64,000 bases of DNA from Sporosarcina beigongshangi (GTDB lineage: Bacteria; Actinomycetota; Actinomycetes; Actinomycetales; Micrococcaceae), in the NCBI RefSeq assembly GCF_016820535.1, contig NZ_JADHDY010000002.1, positions 248,001-312,000 on the forward strand, read 5' to 3'. Of this stretch, positions 52,023-60,894 are shown in pieces. The position numbers were made by a program, and so were the translations under genes. The notes below the pieces were generated by a model. That model saw only the letters and a list, made by a program, of their open reading frames with translations, was not told where the DNA came from and made no database searches. Each line of letters begins with the position of its first letter. Positions within the stretch are counted from its first letter, which is position 1.

Positions 52023-53528
52023 ATGGAAACCGTGGCAAAACCGTGGCCCGCGTTATGGGCGCTTGTTCTGGGGTTCTTCATGATCCTTGTGGATTCAACC
52101 ATTGTTTCGGTGGCGAATCCCAAGATCATGGAAGGGCTCCACACTGACATCAACTCCGTCATCTGGGTGACGAGCGCCTACCTGCTGGCCTACGCCGTGC
52201 CATTGCTCGTCACCGGACGTCTCGGTGACAAATACGGGCCCAAGAACCTGTATCTGGTGGGGCTTTCGGTCTTCACCCTTGCCTCCCTCTGGTGCGGGTT
52301 CTCCGGCGACATCGGCACCTTGATCCTGGCGCGAGTTGTCCAGGGGCTCGGTGCCGCCATGATGACGCCGCAGACCATGGCCATCATCACCCGCATTTTT
52401 GCCCCGGACAAGCGCGGTCCCGCCATGGGGCTGTGGGGTGCAACCGCCGGCGTCGCCATGCTGGTCGGCCCCATCCTGGGCGGCGTCCTCGTCGACGGCC
52501 TGGGCTGGGAATGGATCTTCTTTGTCAACGTCCCTGTCGGCATCGTCGCCTTTGTCCTGGCCTGGCGCCTGGTCCCCAAGCTGAAGACCCACGACCACAA
52601 GTTCGACCTGCTGGGCGTTGCCCTCAGCTCGGCAGGATTGTTCCTGCTTGTCTTCGGCATCCAGGAAGGCGCCACCTACGACTGGGGAACCATTGCCGGA
52701 CCCATCAGCGTGTGGTCCATGATCATCGCCGGCATTGTCCTGCTCGCGGCCTTCGTCGGCTGGCAGGCCATCAACAAGGGCGAGCCCCTGGTGCCGCTGC
52801 AACTGTTCAAGGTCCGCAACTTCTCCCTTGCCAACGTGGCCATCACCACGATGGGCTTCAGCGTCACCGCGATGAGTCTGCCCCTGTTCTTCTACTACCA
52901 GCTGGTGCGCGGCATGACGCCCACGCAGTCGGCACTCATGATGGTTCCCATGGCCTTGTTCTCCGGTGTCCTGGCGCCGTTTGTCGGCAAGCTGGTCGAC
53001 GCCGTCAACCCCCGCTACGTGGCCTGCACCGGGTTCGTGCTGATGGCGATTTCGCTCGCCTGGACGGCCTTGCTCATGGCGCCCGACACTGCCATCTGGC
53101 TGTTCCTGCTTCCCAGCGGGCTGCTGGGCGTTGCCAGCTCCGGGATTTGGGCGCCGCTGTCGACGACGGCCACCCGCAACCTTGGACCGCGCGAGGCCGG
53201 CGCCGGGGCCGGGGTGTACAACACGACGCGGCAGATTGGTTCGGTTCTGGGCAGTGCCGCGATCGCGGCACTGATCTCAGCCCGCCTGGCCGTTGAGATG
53301 CCGGGAGGGGCCGAGGGAGGCGCCACGGGCGCATCCGGGCAGCTGCCCGAGTTCCTCCACGCCGGCTTCTCCACTGCCATGGCGCAGTCCACGCTGCTCC
53401 CGGCCGCCGCCGTGCTGCTGGGTGCCGCCGCGGCAATATTCTTCGCCAAGCCGCGCGCCGTGGAAGCTATCTACGCCGACTTTGACGGTTCTGAAGAGAA
53501 AACCGGGTCAGCAGCCCTGCCACAGTAA
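52023..53528 (+). CDS. MFS exporter, DHA2 / EmrB-QacA family
   Basis: The 501-residue proton-driven drug exporter has about fourteen helices. It starts with motif D1 (FFMILVDSTIVSVANPKIM) and motif A (GRLGDKYGPKNLYLVG), with motif C in GVAMLVGPILGGVLVDGLGW. It lies directly downstream of padR, so its expression is likely repressed by PadR until a substrate binds. Its last 62 bases overlap the 3' end of the convergent acetyltransferase gene, which is unusual. Drug specificity cannot be read from the sequence. Confidence 0.93.
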   Translation: METVAKPWPALWALVLGFFMILVDSTIVSVANPKIMEGLHTDINSVIWVTSAYLLAYAVPLLVTGRLGDKYGPKNLYLVGLSVFTLASLWCGFSGDIGTLILARVVQGLGAAMMTPQTMAIITRIFAPDKRGPAMGLWGATAGVAMLVGPILGGVLVDGLGWEWIFFVNVPVGIVAFVLAWRLVPKLKTHDHKFDLLGVALSSAGLFLLVFGIQEGATYDWGTIAGPISVWSMIIAGIVLLAAFVGWQAINKGEPLVPLQLFKVRNFSLANVAITTMGFSVTAMSLPLFFYYQLVRGMTPTQSALMMVPMALFSGVLAPFVGKLVDAVNPRYVACTGFVLMAISLAWTALLMAPDTAIWLFLLPSGLLGVASSGIWAPLSTTATRNLGPREAGAGAGVYNTTRQIGSVLGSAAIAALISARLAVEMPGGAEGGATGASGQLPEFLHAGFSTAMAQSTLLPAAAVLLGAAAAIFFAKPRAVEAIYADFDGSEEKTGSAALPQ

Positions 53529-54198
53529 AACCCGTGGAAACAGCCAGCCGGTGGGCGGCGGCATTGTTGATGTCCGCCCGCCACTGGACAATCAGCCCGG
53601 CAGCCAGGGCCTCGTGGGCGGCAATGCTTGTTGCGAGGCGTCCCAGACCCTGGCGACGGGCCGCCGGTGCCACCAAGGTGCCCAACCCTGCCAGCAGCCC
53701 CTGGTGCTCGGCGTAGGCGCTGCAGGCGAGCGGTCCGGCGTCGGGCTCGCCGGAGTCCATGACAGTGAACTTGTGTTCGCGGTCCCAGAGGCCCACCCCG
53801 TTGACGTCGTCCGGCGGGCACAGCGAGTCCAGCGCCGCCGCCTGCGCGGCCCCGGTGGACACGTGGACGGTGTGCTCGGGCTGGTGCAATTCCAGGTCGT
53901 CGGCGTAGTACAGGGCCTGCGCGCCCAGGCCGCGGCCGCCGTCGGACTTGGTCAACCCCAGCATGGTGGAGTGGCTGGTTAGCTCGTCGTCGTCAAAGTC
54001 CTCAGCGGCCGCGAGCAGGTGCGCCGGGCCGGTGAGGATGGAGTGGTCCCACAGCCGCAGGAAGGACAGCTCGGCTGAAGCGACTTCCTGGGTGAGCCTG
54101 CCGTTGGGGTTCTCCGACACGAGTGAACCGGCCGGCAGCCCGAGCCCCCGTTCCCAAGCGAGCAGAACAATGGGCGCGGAGCTCTGTTCAAAGGTCAT
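53467..54198 (-). CDS. GNAT-family N-acetyltransferase
   Basis: The 243-residue protein has a GNAT fold in its C-terminal half: LLAGLGTLVAPAARRQGLGR forms the acetyl-CoA loop, then SIAAHEALAAGLIVQWRADI and AAAHRLAVSTGFTVAGLLT. The N-terminal half is divergent and the acceptor unknown. Its 3' end overlaps the convergent MFS gene by 62 bases, and a strong hairpin lies 13 bases upstream of its ATG. It is divergent from the pilus operon. Confidence 0.85.
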   Translation of the reverse strand: MTFEQSSAPIVLLAWERGLGLPAGSLVSENPNGRLTQEVASAELSFLRLWDHSILTGPAHLLAAAEDFDDDELTSHSTMLGLTKSDGGRGLGAQALYYADDLELHQPEHTVHVSTGAAQAAALDSLCPPDDVNGVGLWDREHKFTVMDSGEPDAGPLACSAYAEHQGLLAGLGTLVAPAARRQGLGRLATSIAAHEALAAGLIVQWRADINNAAAHRLAVSTGFTVAGLLTRFSLQNRQSRRR

Positions 54199-54210
54199 CG
54201 TCCAACATTA

Positions 54211-54241
54211 ACGCCCCGCAGCAATAAATGCTGCGGGGCGT
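54211..54241. terminator. Strong hairpin just upstream of the acetyltransferase start
   Basis: Thirteen-base perfect arms (ACGCCCCGCAGCA and its complement) surround an ATAAA loop. On the minus strand the structure ends 13 bases before the acetyltransferase ATG, so it would sit in that gene's leader. On the plus strand it is followed by ACCTTTTG and could stop transcription coming from the left. Confidence 0.55.
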
Positions 54242-54427
54242 ACCTTTTGCCCGAACCGAGTGGTTGTCCAGCATATGGACGCCACTTCGAGTGTTTCCGG
54301 CGCCACCAGAAGGCCCGCGTGTGACCCACACCATAAACAGAGTGGTCATCGGCAATTTGTAGAGTGGCAGATGCCCAAAAGTGGGGTGCCGGCCACTCGT
54401 GCCTGGGCATCCCGCACCTCCCTAATG

Positions 54428-54456
54428 TTGTTGTTGCGCATCACCGCGCCTACAAA
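54428..54456 (+). promoter_or_regulatory. Candidate promoter of the pilus operon
   Basis: TTGTTG and TACAAA are separated by 17 bases, ending 22 bases before the ATG of the first pilus gene. The ribosome-binding site GGGGGAG lies between. The hexamers are fair rather than strong matches. Confidence 0.45.
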
Positions 54457-54477
54457 CATTTCTCTGGGGGAGTTGTT

Positions 54478-57045
54478 ATGCGTTTATCCACGCCTGTCCG
54501 ACGCCGGCGCCGCAGCCGGTCCCAAACTGGGGAGGCGGGGCGCCCTGTGCGGTTGCGCCTGGCCGCCGGTTTGGTGGGCCTGGCAATGGTGGGAAGCCTG
54601 GGCATTGGCTCCATGGCGTCCGCACAGGCTGAGGATGCTCCCCTTGAGACAGGGGTCGCCACCACGTCCGGTGCCACTGAGTCCCCGGAAGCAGCAGACG
54701 ACGCCGCAGGTCCCAAAAACCCTGCCGCTGGCGGGGAGGAAACGCCGGCCGGAGACCCAGATGCCGGTGGGGAGGGCACCGTCCCAGCTGCCGGGCTTGA
54801 CATTGACGCTCCCGCTGCACGCCAACCCGACGGTGACGGTGCCGGTGCAGCACCGGACGGTCCGGCAGTTCCGGACCTGGCTGCCCCGGGACGCCAGATG
54901 CTGGCAGCGGCGCCGGCCAAGGGCAATCCGGTCCTGCCGAATAAATGCGGCCTGAACATGGCGGTGGTCCTGGACCTTTCCAATTCGCTGTCAAATTCGG
55001 ACGTCACCGCCTCGAAGAACGCGGCCAAGAGTGTTGTTGACACGCTGAGAGGTACACCTTCGGCCGTTGGCGTTTACACCTTCGGAACGTTTGCTCCCGA
55101 CCGCACGAATGCAGCCATGGCGAAGACGTCGGTGTCCACGGCAAACAATGCCGATGCCGTAAGAACCAGTATCGGCAACATCCAGCGTGTGCCCTCAAAC
55201 GTTGGCGGAACAAACTGGGATGCGGCACTGCGCCAGATTCCCTCGGCGCAGTATGACATCGTCCTGTTTGTCACCGACGGCAACCCCACCGCCTACGGGA
55301 CGCCGGGTACCGGCAACAACTCCGACTATGGAGAAAAGTTCGACGCCATCGACCTGTCCACGGCTGTCACAGCCGCAGATGCCTTGAAGGCATCCAGCAC
55401 CTTCGTCATGGGCCTTGGTGTGGGCAGCGGTGTCAACATTGCCAATATCCAGGCGATTTCCGGCACCAGGTCGGGAACCGACTACTTTCAGATCGGCGAC
55501 TACGACAAACTGACGGCGAAGCTCAAGGAGATCGTGCTGAAGAATTGCCAGGGCACGGTCAGCATCGTCAAGCAGGTCCGCGACCTGGACGGGACCATGT
55601 CACCCGCAGCAGGCTGGACCTTTGACAGCCAGACTGCAGACAATGTCTCCCCAGCCAGCGCCGTCACCGGCAATGATGGCGCCGTGAACTTTAGGGTCAA
55701 CGACCTGCCGGCGGCAGGCCGGGTGGTTCAGTTTGCGGAACTGCAACAGGCTGGATATGCCCTTGAGGCCCAGGAGGGGAGCAATGCCACGTGCGTAAAC
55801 AACTCAACGGGCAAGAGCGTGCCCACCACCAACGCTGGAAAACTTGGTTTTACACTTGCCGTGAAACCCGCCGACGCCATCAGCTGTCGAGTGATAAACG
55901 CCAAGCTGAGGGCGCAGGTCAAGGTCACCAAGACCTGGGTTGACCCGGTCGACGGTGACAAGGCCAGCTTCACTGCCAACGACAAGACAGGGGATTCCAC
56001 TGCCCCCGCGAACGGCGAAGTCATCACAGCAACCTTCGCCCAGGGCACCACCGTAGAGGTCGCGGAGGTACTGGCATCCACCAACAAGGGTCTTTACACC
56101 GCTGCCCTAAAGTGCACCACTGCTGCCGGAGCCACGCTGGTCGAAGACACCCTGAAGGGGACGTTTGTCCTCGGTGACAGCAATGTCACCTGCGCCTACA
56201 CCAACACGAACACTGCGGCCACCGTGGTTGTCGAGAAGAAGTGGATTGTTGACGGCACGGCCTACGACAACGGCCAACAGCCTGCCGGCATCACCGCTGC
56301 ACTGACACTGACCGGCCCGGACGCCGCCGACGCCACCTCGCAGGAGTGGGGCGAGCCGCGGACCGGTTACCCTGCCGGCAAAACCGTGTCCATCGCGGAG
56401 ACAACCACATTCGCATCCGGAATGAGCTGTGAACTGACCGGTTCGGCTCTCACCCTGGCCAATGGAACAACGACATCGGAACCCGTCCCTTACACGGCAA
56501 CCCTGGCGACCGGAACCAACAGCTTCACGGTGACCAATACTGTCGAGTGCACCACAGCGCTGACATTGTTGAAATTCATTGACGGCGGCAATGGCGGGAC
56601 CCTGGTCCCGGGCGACTTCACCCTGACGGCAACGCCGGAGTCCGGCGAGGCGTGGGGCGTCGAAGGAGCCGAGACTGTGGGCGCCGGGAACACGAGGCCG
56701 GTAACCGCCGGAGTCAATTACACCATTAGTGAGTCGAGCGAAGGCAAGGGCGACTACGCCTACCTGCAGCTGAGCCTGCAGCGCTACACCGGCGCCATGA
56801 ACCCGGACGGCAGCCTGGCCGATGCCGAGGCCTGGGAAGATGCCGCCTCGCCGACAGTTGCCGTGGCGATCGGCCAGCACGAGGTTTACCGCTTCGTCAA
56901 TGCCAGCGCACCGCGTATGTCTCTTCCGCTGACCGGCGGCACCGGTTCAACCGCCTACCTGTTGATCGGCGGAGCCTTCCTGTTGCTGGCGCTGCTGGTG
57001 ACGGCCTGGATTTTGGTAAGGAGGGGCAGGGTCAACCGCGCATGA
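54478..57045 (+). CDS. Pilus tip/adhesin protein with von Willebrand factor A domain and LPLTG anchor
   Basis: The 855-residue secreted protein probably caps the sortase-built pilus. An Arg-rich N terminus leads to a signal peptide ending ASAQA (about residue 46). An acidic linker follows, then a VWA domain from about 155 to 350 with the metal-site residues in VVLDLSNSLS, GGTNWDAAL and LFVTDGNPT. Several prealbumin-like beta modules follow (for example IVKQVRDLDGTMSPAAGWTF and VVVEKKWIVDGTAYDNGQ). The sorting signal LPLTG is at about residue 816, then a membrane helix and an RRGRVNRA tail. It is the first gene of a three-gene pilus operon. Confidence 0.9.
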   Translation: MRLSTPVRRRRRSRSQTGEAGRPVRLRLAAGLVGLAMVGSLGIGSMASAQAEDAPLETGVATTSGATESPEAADDAAGPKNPAAGGEETPAGDPDAGGEGTVPAAGLDIDAPAARQPDGDGAGAAPDGPAVPDLAAPGRQMLAAAPAKGNPVLPNKCGLNMAVVLDLSNSLSNSDVTASKNAAKSVVDTLRGTPSAVGVYTFGTFAPDRTNAAMAKTSVSTANNADAVRTSIGNIQRVPSNVGGTNWDAALRQIPSAQYDIVLFVTDGNPTAYGTPGTGNNSDYGEKFDAIDLSTAVTAADALKASSTFVMGLGVGSGVNIANIQAISGTRSGTDYFQIGDYDKLTAKLKEIVLKNCQGTVSIVKQVRDLDGTMSPAAGWTFDSQTADNVSPASAVTGNDGAVNFRVNDLPAAGRVVQFAELQQAGYALEAQEGSNATCVNNSTGKSVPTTNAGKLGFTLAVKPADAISCRVINAKLRAQVKVTKTWVDPVDGDKASFTANDKTGDSTAPANGEVITATFAQGTTVEVAEVLASTNKGLYTAALKCTTAAGATLVEDTLKGTFVLGDSNVTCAYTNTNTAATVVVEKKWIVDGTAYDNGQQPAGITAALTLTGPDAADATSQEWGEPRTGYPAGKTVSIAETTTFASGMSCELTGSALTLANGTTTSEPVPYTATLATGTNSFTVTNTVECTTALTLLKFIDGGNGGTLVPGDFTLTATPESGEAWGVEGAETVGAGNTRPVTAGVNYTISESSEGKGDYAYLQLSLQRYTGAMNPDGSLADAEAWEDAASPTVAVAIGQHEVYRFVNASAPRMSLPLTGGTGSTAYLLIGGAFLLLALLVTAWILVRRGRVNRA

Positions 57046-57123
57046 GCTGGGGGGACGGCATGCAATGCCGCCACTGAACCAATCTTTCTAGATCGTCTTT
57101 CACCATCGATAGGAACACAACAC

Positions 57124-58575
57124 ATGTCCACTGCAAGGAACCCGTTCAAGCGGCGCATCACGGCAGGGATCGGCATTGCCGCCCTGGCCGCTGCCGCCCT
57201 CTTCGGAAGCATGCTCCCGGCCAACGCAGCCGACGCCGGCAACATCAACCCCGATGCGGCAACGTCACTGACCATCCACAAGCACGCCCAGCCCGCAGGG
57301 CCCGGAGCCGAGCACAATGGAACTGAGCTCTCAACGGCCCCGGACTCGGAAGGACTGGTGGGTGTCACCTTCAAGATAGAGAAGGTGGCCAACATTGACT
57401 TGTCCTCCAACGAAGGGTGGGCAGCCACGGTCGGCCTGACCCCTGAAGCCGTTGCGGGACACCTGGAGTTCGTGGCTGAAGGTGCCACAGGGCCCGGCGG
57501 CATCCTGAAGTTCGACGGCCTCGAGCAGGCTGTCTACCTGGTCACCGAGACGGGCCCGGGCGACAACAACATCGCCTTCGCTGCCAAGCCGTTCCTGGTG
57601 ACGCTGCCGCTGCCCAACAAGGCCGACAACACCTGGATTTATGACGTCCACGTGTACCCGAAGAACTCATTGGCTTCAATCACCAAGGAAGTCAACGACT
57701 CCGCAGCCACCGGTCTCGGCGACGCCGTCACCTGGAACATTGCAGCCAAGGTGCCGAACCAGTCGGCGGACGCCGCCCTGACCAAGTTTGAGATCAGCGA
57801 CCAGCTTGACTCCCGGTTGACCTTCCAGAGCGCCACCGCAACCCTGGCATCGGGAACTGCCATCGCCGAAGGCGCCGACTACACGGTTGACGGTTCCACC
57901 GGCACCGTCAAGATCACCTTCACTTCCGAGGGACTGAAGAAATTCGCAGCCGATGAGACTGTCAACGTTGCGCTGACCACCACTGTCACCACCCTCACCG
58001 GCGACTCCGGAATCATCACGAACGATGCCGCGGTGTTCATCAATGACAGCTCCTTCGCGTCCGACAAGGCCCAGACCAACTGGGGCAAGGTCATCATCCG
58101 CAAGACTGATTCAGTCGACCAGACCAAGAACCTCAAGGGTGCACAGTTCCAGGTCTACGCAACCGAAGCAGACGCCAAGGCAGGCAGCAACGCCGTCTCG
58201 GTCACCTCGAACGGAGTCACCGCCGATGTCTTCACCTCGGGTGACAACGGCATCACCACCATCGACGGACTGCGGGCCACCGTGAATGGCACCGAAGAAG
58301 CAATCACCTACTGGCTGGTTGAAACCAAGGCTCCCTCCGGCTACGGCATCTCCGCACAGGCCAGCAAGGCCAACCCGATGTCGTTCACTGTCAGCAGCAC
58401 CATCGACACCGCCGTTGACATCACGGTCAAGAACACCCAGACCCCGCCGTTCATGCTGCCCCTCACGGGCGGCTCCGGCACGGCAATGTTCATGATGGCC
58501 GGCCTCGGCATCCTGGCAGTCGCCGGTGGGGTGGCAATGCGCAAGCGCAGCACCCGCCGCGCAGTCCAGGCCTAG
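57124..58575 (+). CDS. Major pilin (fimbrial backbone subunit), LPLTG type
   Basis: The 483-residue shaft protein has all hallmarks of SpaA/FimA-type pilins. A signal peptide ends at about ANAAD (residue 36). The pilin motif WIYDVHVYPKN has the acceptor Lys at about K180. An isopeptide-forming D2-type domain and a Cna_B-like domain with the E-box YWLVETKAPSGY (Glu near 400) follow. The signal LPLTG is at 445-449, followed by a membrane helix and an RKRSTRRAVQA tail. Class C sortase would join LPLTG of one subunit to Lys of the next. It lies between the tip gene and the sortase gene. Confidence 0.95.
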   Translation: MSTARNPFKRRITAGIGIAALAAAALFGSMLPANAADAGNINPDAATSLTIHKHAQPAGPGAEHNGTELSTAPDSEGLVGVTFKIEKVANIDLSSNEGWAATVGLTPEAVAGHLEFVAEGATGPGGILKFDGLEQAVYLVTETGPGDNNIAFAAKPFLVTLPLPNKADNTWIYDVHVYPKNSLASITKEVNDSAATGLGDAVTWNIAAKVPNQSADAALTKFEISDQLDSRLTFQSATATLASGTAIAEGADYTVDGSTGTVKITFTSEGLKKFAADETVNVALTTTVTTLTGDSGIITNDAAVFINDSSFASDKAQTNWGKVIIRKTDSVDQTKNLKGAQFQVYATEADAKAGSNAVSVTSNGVTADVFTSGDNGITTIDGLRATVNGTEEAITYWLVETKAPSGYGISAQASKANPMSFTVSSTIDTAVDITVKNTQTPPFMLPLTGGSGTAMFMMAGLGILAVAGGVAMRKRSTRRAVQA

Positions 58576-58590
58576 CCGCCACCCGTGGTT

Positions 58591-58627
58591 CCCCGGCGGG
58601 AGACGCACGGTGCGTCTCCCGCCGGGG
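58591..58627 (+). terminator. Long hairpin between pilin and sortase genes
   Basis: Eighteen-base perfect arms (CCCCGGCGGGAGACGCAC and its complement) are separated by one base, so the real loop opens a few pairs. It starts 16 bases after the pilin stop and lacks a T run. It could act as a partial terminator or 3' stabiliser, letting pilin mRNA exceed sortase mRNA. Confidence 0.65.
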
Positions 58628-58653
58628 CACTCGAATTCAGGAATCTTCCATAC

Positions 58654-59553
58654 ATGGGACGACACTTCAGGCAGGCCCCGGCTGGTCGGGAGACAGCCGC
58701 CAGGCCCAGGGCCAAGGCTCCGGCCTCGGTGGTGTCCGTCGCTGTGCTTGTCCTGCTGGGTGTCAGCATCCTTCTCTACCCCTCCACCGCCAGCTGGTTT
58801 TCAGCAGTTCAGCAGTCGCGGGAACTGGACAGCTACGGCAACAGTGTCCAGGTCCTTGGACCGGAAGGCCGTGGGGAAGCCCTCGCGGCGGCAGCGAACT
58901 ACAACGAGACACTGACCGGAGGTGCCCTCCTCGACCCCTTCAGCCACGAACCGGCCGGCGAGCAAAGTGAAGCCGGCGCGGACTACCGCAGCCAGCTCTC
59001 ACTCAGTGCGGACGGGGCCATGGCCCGATTGAGAATTCCCTCGATCAGTGCCGACCTGCCCGTCTTCCACGGCACCGACGACCTCACGCTGCGCCGCGGA
59101 GTGGGCCACCTGTTCGGAACCGCGCTGCCGGTGGGCGGGGCAGGCACACACGCCGTCCTGACCGGGCACTCGGGAATACCCGAATCAACCCTCTTCACCG
59201 ACCTGGAAAAGGTAAGGGTCGGCCAGCTGATTACGCTGGAGGTCTACGGCGAGGTGCTCAGCTACAGCGTCACCAGCGTCGAAACCATATTGCCAACCGA
59301 CACCGAAATCCTTCGGCCAGTGCCGGGCAAGGACCTGCTGTCCTTGATCACCTGCACCCCGATCGGCATCAACACCCACCGTCTGGTGGTAACTGGCGAG
59401 CGGGTCACGACCACACCGGCAGAAGCCGGGGACAAGCCATCGATGGATGTCGGCTTCCCCTGGTGGGCAGTCGGAATGGGAGCAGCCGCCCTCGCCTCAG
59501 GCACCATCCTGTTCGTTGGCAGCCGCCGCGAACGTGTACGCAAAGACTCCTAG
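58654..59553 (+). CDS. Class C (pilin-polymerising) sortase
   Basis: The 299-residue membrane transpeptidase links pilin subunits. It has an N-terminal helix (SVVSVAVLVLLGVSILLYP) and the class C lid motif DPF at about residues 94-96. The catalytic His is in VLTGHSGIPESTLF (about 172), Cys in LITCTPIG (about 234) and Arg in HRLVVTGER (about 243). A second C-terminal helix (WWAVGMGAAALASGTILFVG) is typical of this class. I chose the ATG of MGRHFRQ; the frame is open upstream only through the hairpin. Confidence 0.95.
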   Translation: MGRHFRQAPAGRETAARPRAKAPASVVSVAVLVLLGVSILLYPSTASWFSAVQQSRELDSYGNSVQVLGPEGRGEALAAAANYNETLTGGALLDPFSHEPAGEQSEAGADYRSQLSLSADGAMARLRIPSISADLPVFHGTDDLTLRRGVGHLFGTALPVGGAGTHAVLTGHSGIPESTLFTDLEKVRVGQLITLEVYGEVLSYSVTSVETILPTDTEILRPVPGKDLLSLITCTPIGINTHRLVVTGERVTTTPAEAGDKPSMDVGFPWWAVGMGAAALASGTILFVGSRRERVRKDS

Positions 59554-59619
59554 GACTCCCCAAGTCCCAGGACGTCCGGGCCGCTGCGCCCCCAAGCAGC
59601 GGCCCGGACAGCACCACCG

Positions 59620-59657
59620 AAAGGGTCCTCGCCTTCCCCAGGCGAGGGCCCTTTCTT
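59620..59657 (+). terminator. Terminator of the pilus operon
   Basis: AAAGGGTCCTCGCC pairs with GGCGAGGGCCCTTT (one G-T) around a seven-base loop, and TTTCTTG follows. It lies about 65 bases after the sortase stop. Confidence 0.8.
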
Positions 59658-59696
59658 GCGTCCGGCCTCACGCAGCCAACCAAGCCGGCCCTTAAA

Positions 59697-59736
59697 CAGG
59701 AAACCCCGCAGCACCGGGGTGCCGCGGGGTTTCCTG
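59697..59736 (-). terminator. Terminator hairpin of pfkA
   Basis: Thirteen-base perfect arms CAGGAAACCCCGC and GCGGGGTTTCCTG enclose a 14-base loop that can itself pair (CACCGGGGTG). The structure begins 10 bases after the pfkA stop on the minus strand and is the natural terminator for that gene. It may also back up termination of the pilus operon from the other side. Confidence 0.75.
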
Positions 59737-59745
59737 AAGCGTTGC

Positions 59746-60771
59746 CTAGCCGAACAAGATGGCGGCTTCCTCGTAACGGTGCTGCGGAACGGTCTTGAGG
59801 TTGCCCAAGGCTGCTTCGAAGGGAACGTGCTCGATTTCGGTGCCCTTGAGCGCCACCATGGTGCCCCAGCGTTCCTCAACAACGGAGTCGACGGCGGCCA
59901 TGCCCAGTCGGGTGGCCAAGACGCGGTCAAAGCTGGAGGGGACGCCGCCGCGCTGGATGTGGCCGAGGATGGTCGCGCGGGTTTCAATGCCGGTGCGGGC
60001 CTCGATCTCGGGAGCAAGCTGCTCACCGATGCCGCCCAGGCGCGGACGGCCAAACGTGTCCAAGCCGCGCTCGGAATGGGCGGAGTCCTGGTGGTCCGGG
60101 ACAAAGCCCTCGGCCACAACAACCAGGGGCGCGCGCCCGCGGTCATGGGCTTCCTTCACCCATTCAACGATCTGGTCCATGCTGGTCTTCTGCTCGGGAA
60201 TCAGCACGGCGTGCGCACCCGTGGCCATGCCGGCGTGCAGGGCAATCCAGCCCACATGGCGGCCCATGACTTCTGCAATCATGCAGCGGTGGTGGGATTC
60301 GCCGGTGGTGCGCAGGCGGTCGATCGCCTCGGTGGCGATCTGTACGGCGGTGTCGAAGCCGAAGGTGTAGTCGGTGGCGTCAAGGTCGTTGTCCACGGTC
60401 TTGGGCACGCCCACAATTTTCAGTCCGGCATCGGTGAGCCTGCGGGCGGCGGCCAGGGTGCCCTCGCCGCCAATGGCGATCATGGCGTCAATTCCGAGCC
60501 GGTCCATGTGGGCCTTGATGACCTCGGGGCCGCCATTGCCTTCGAAGGGGTTGGTGCGGGAGGTGCCCAAAATGGTGCCGCCCTGCTTGGAAATGCCGCG
60601 GACCATTTGGCGGGGCAGGTCCATAACGTCGCCCTCAACCACGCCGCGCCAGCCGTCACGGAAACCAACAAATTCGTGGCCGTAGCTCTTGATGCCCTTG
60701 AGCACGATGCCGCGGATCACGGCGTTCAGTCCGGGGCAGTCGCCGCCGCTGGTGAGGATACCAATTTTCAT
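59746..60771 (-). CDS. pfkA: 6-phosphofructokinase
   Basis: PfkA phosphorylates fructose 6-phosphate in glycolysis. The 341-residue protein starts MKIGILTSGGDCPGLNAVIR and has IGGEGTLAAARRL near residues 101-113, the catalytic VPKTVDNDLDATDYTFGFDT near 122-141, and AEVMGRHVGWIAL. Gly in GGEG at the phosphodonor site favours ATP as donor, while Lys in PKTVDND is shared with pyrophosphate-dependent enzymes. Donor is therefore probably ATP but worth testing. A ribosome-binding-site-like AAGGAC lies upstream. It is a single-gene unit. Confidence 0.94.
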   Translation of the reverse strand: MKIGILTSGGDCPGLNAVIRGIVLKGIKSYGHEFVGFRDGWRGVVEGDVMDLPRQMVRGISKQGGTILGTSRTNPFEGNGGPEVIKAHMDRLGIDAMIAIGGEGTLAAARRLTDAGLKIVGVPKTVDNDLDATDYTFGFDTAVQIATEAIDRLRTTGESHHRCMIAEVMGRHVGWIALHAGMATGAHAVLIPEQKTSMDQIVEWVKEAHDRGRAPLVVVAEGFVPDHQDSAHSERGLDTFGRPRLGGIGEQLAPEIEARTGIETRATILGHIQRGGVPSSFDRVLATRLGMAAVDSVVEERWGTMVALKGTEIEHVPFEAALGNLKTVPQHRYEEAAILFG

Positions 60772-60839
60772 GGGTAGTAATGTCCTTCGAGGGATGGAGT
60801 CAATGGGTCTGAGCGCATCATTGAGCTCCTCAAGAGATC

Positions 60840-60867
60840 ATTCTAGACGTTCATGTGATCTCGGCAA
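60840..60867 (-). promoter_or_regulatory. Candidate pfkA promoter with overlapping inverted repeat
   Basis: Read on the minus strand, TTGCCG and TAGAAT are 16 bases apart, about 70 bases before the pfkA start. An inverted repeat AGATCA / TGATCT with a 15-base gap (60835-60861) overlaps the spacer and -10 and could be an operator. Confidence 0.4.
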
Positions 60868-60894
60868 CCTCACGCCCGATCTGTGGACGTACCG

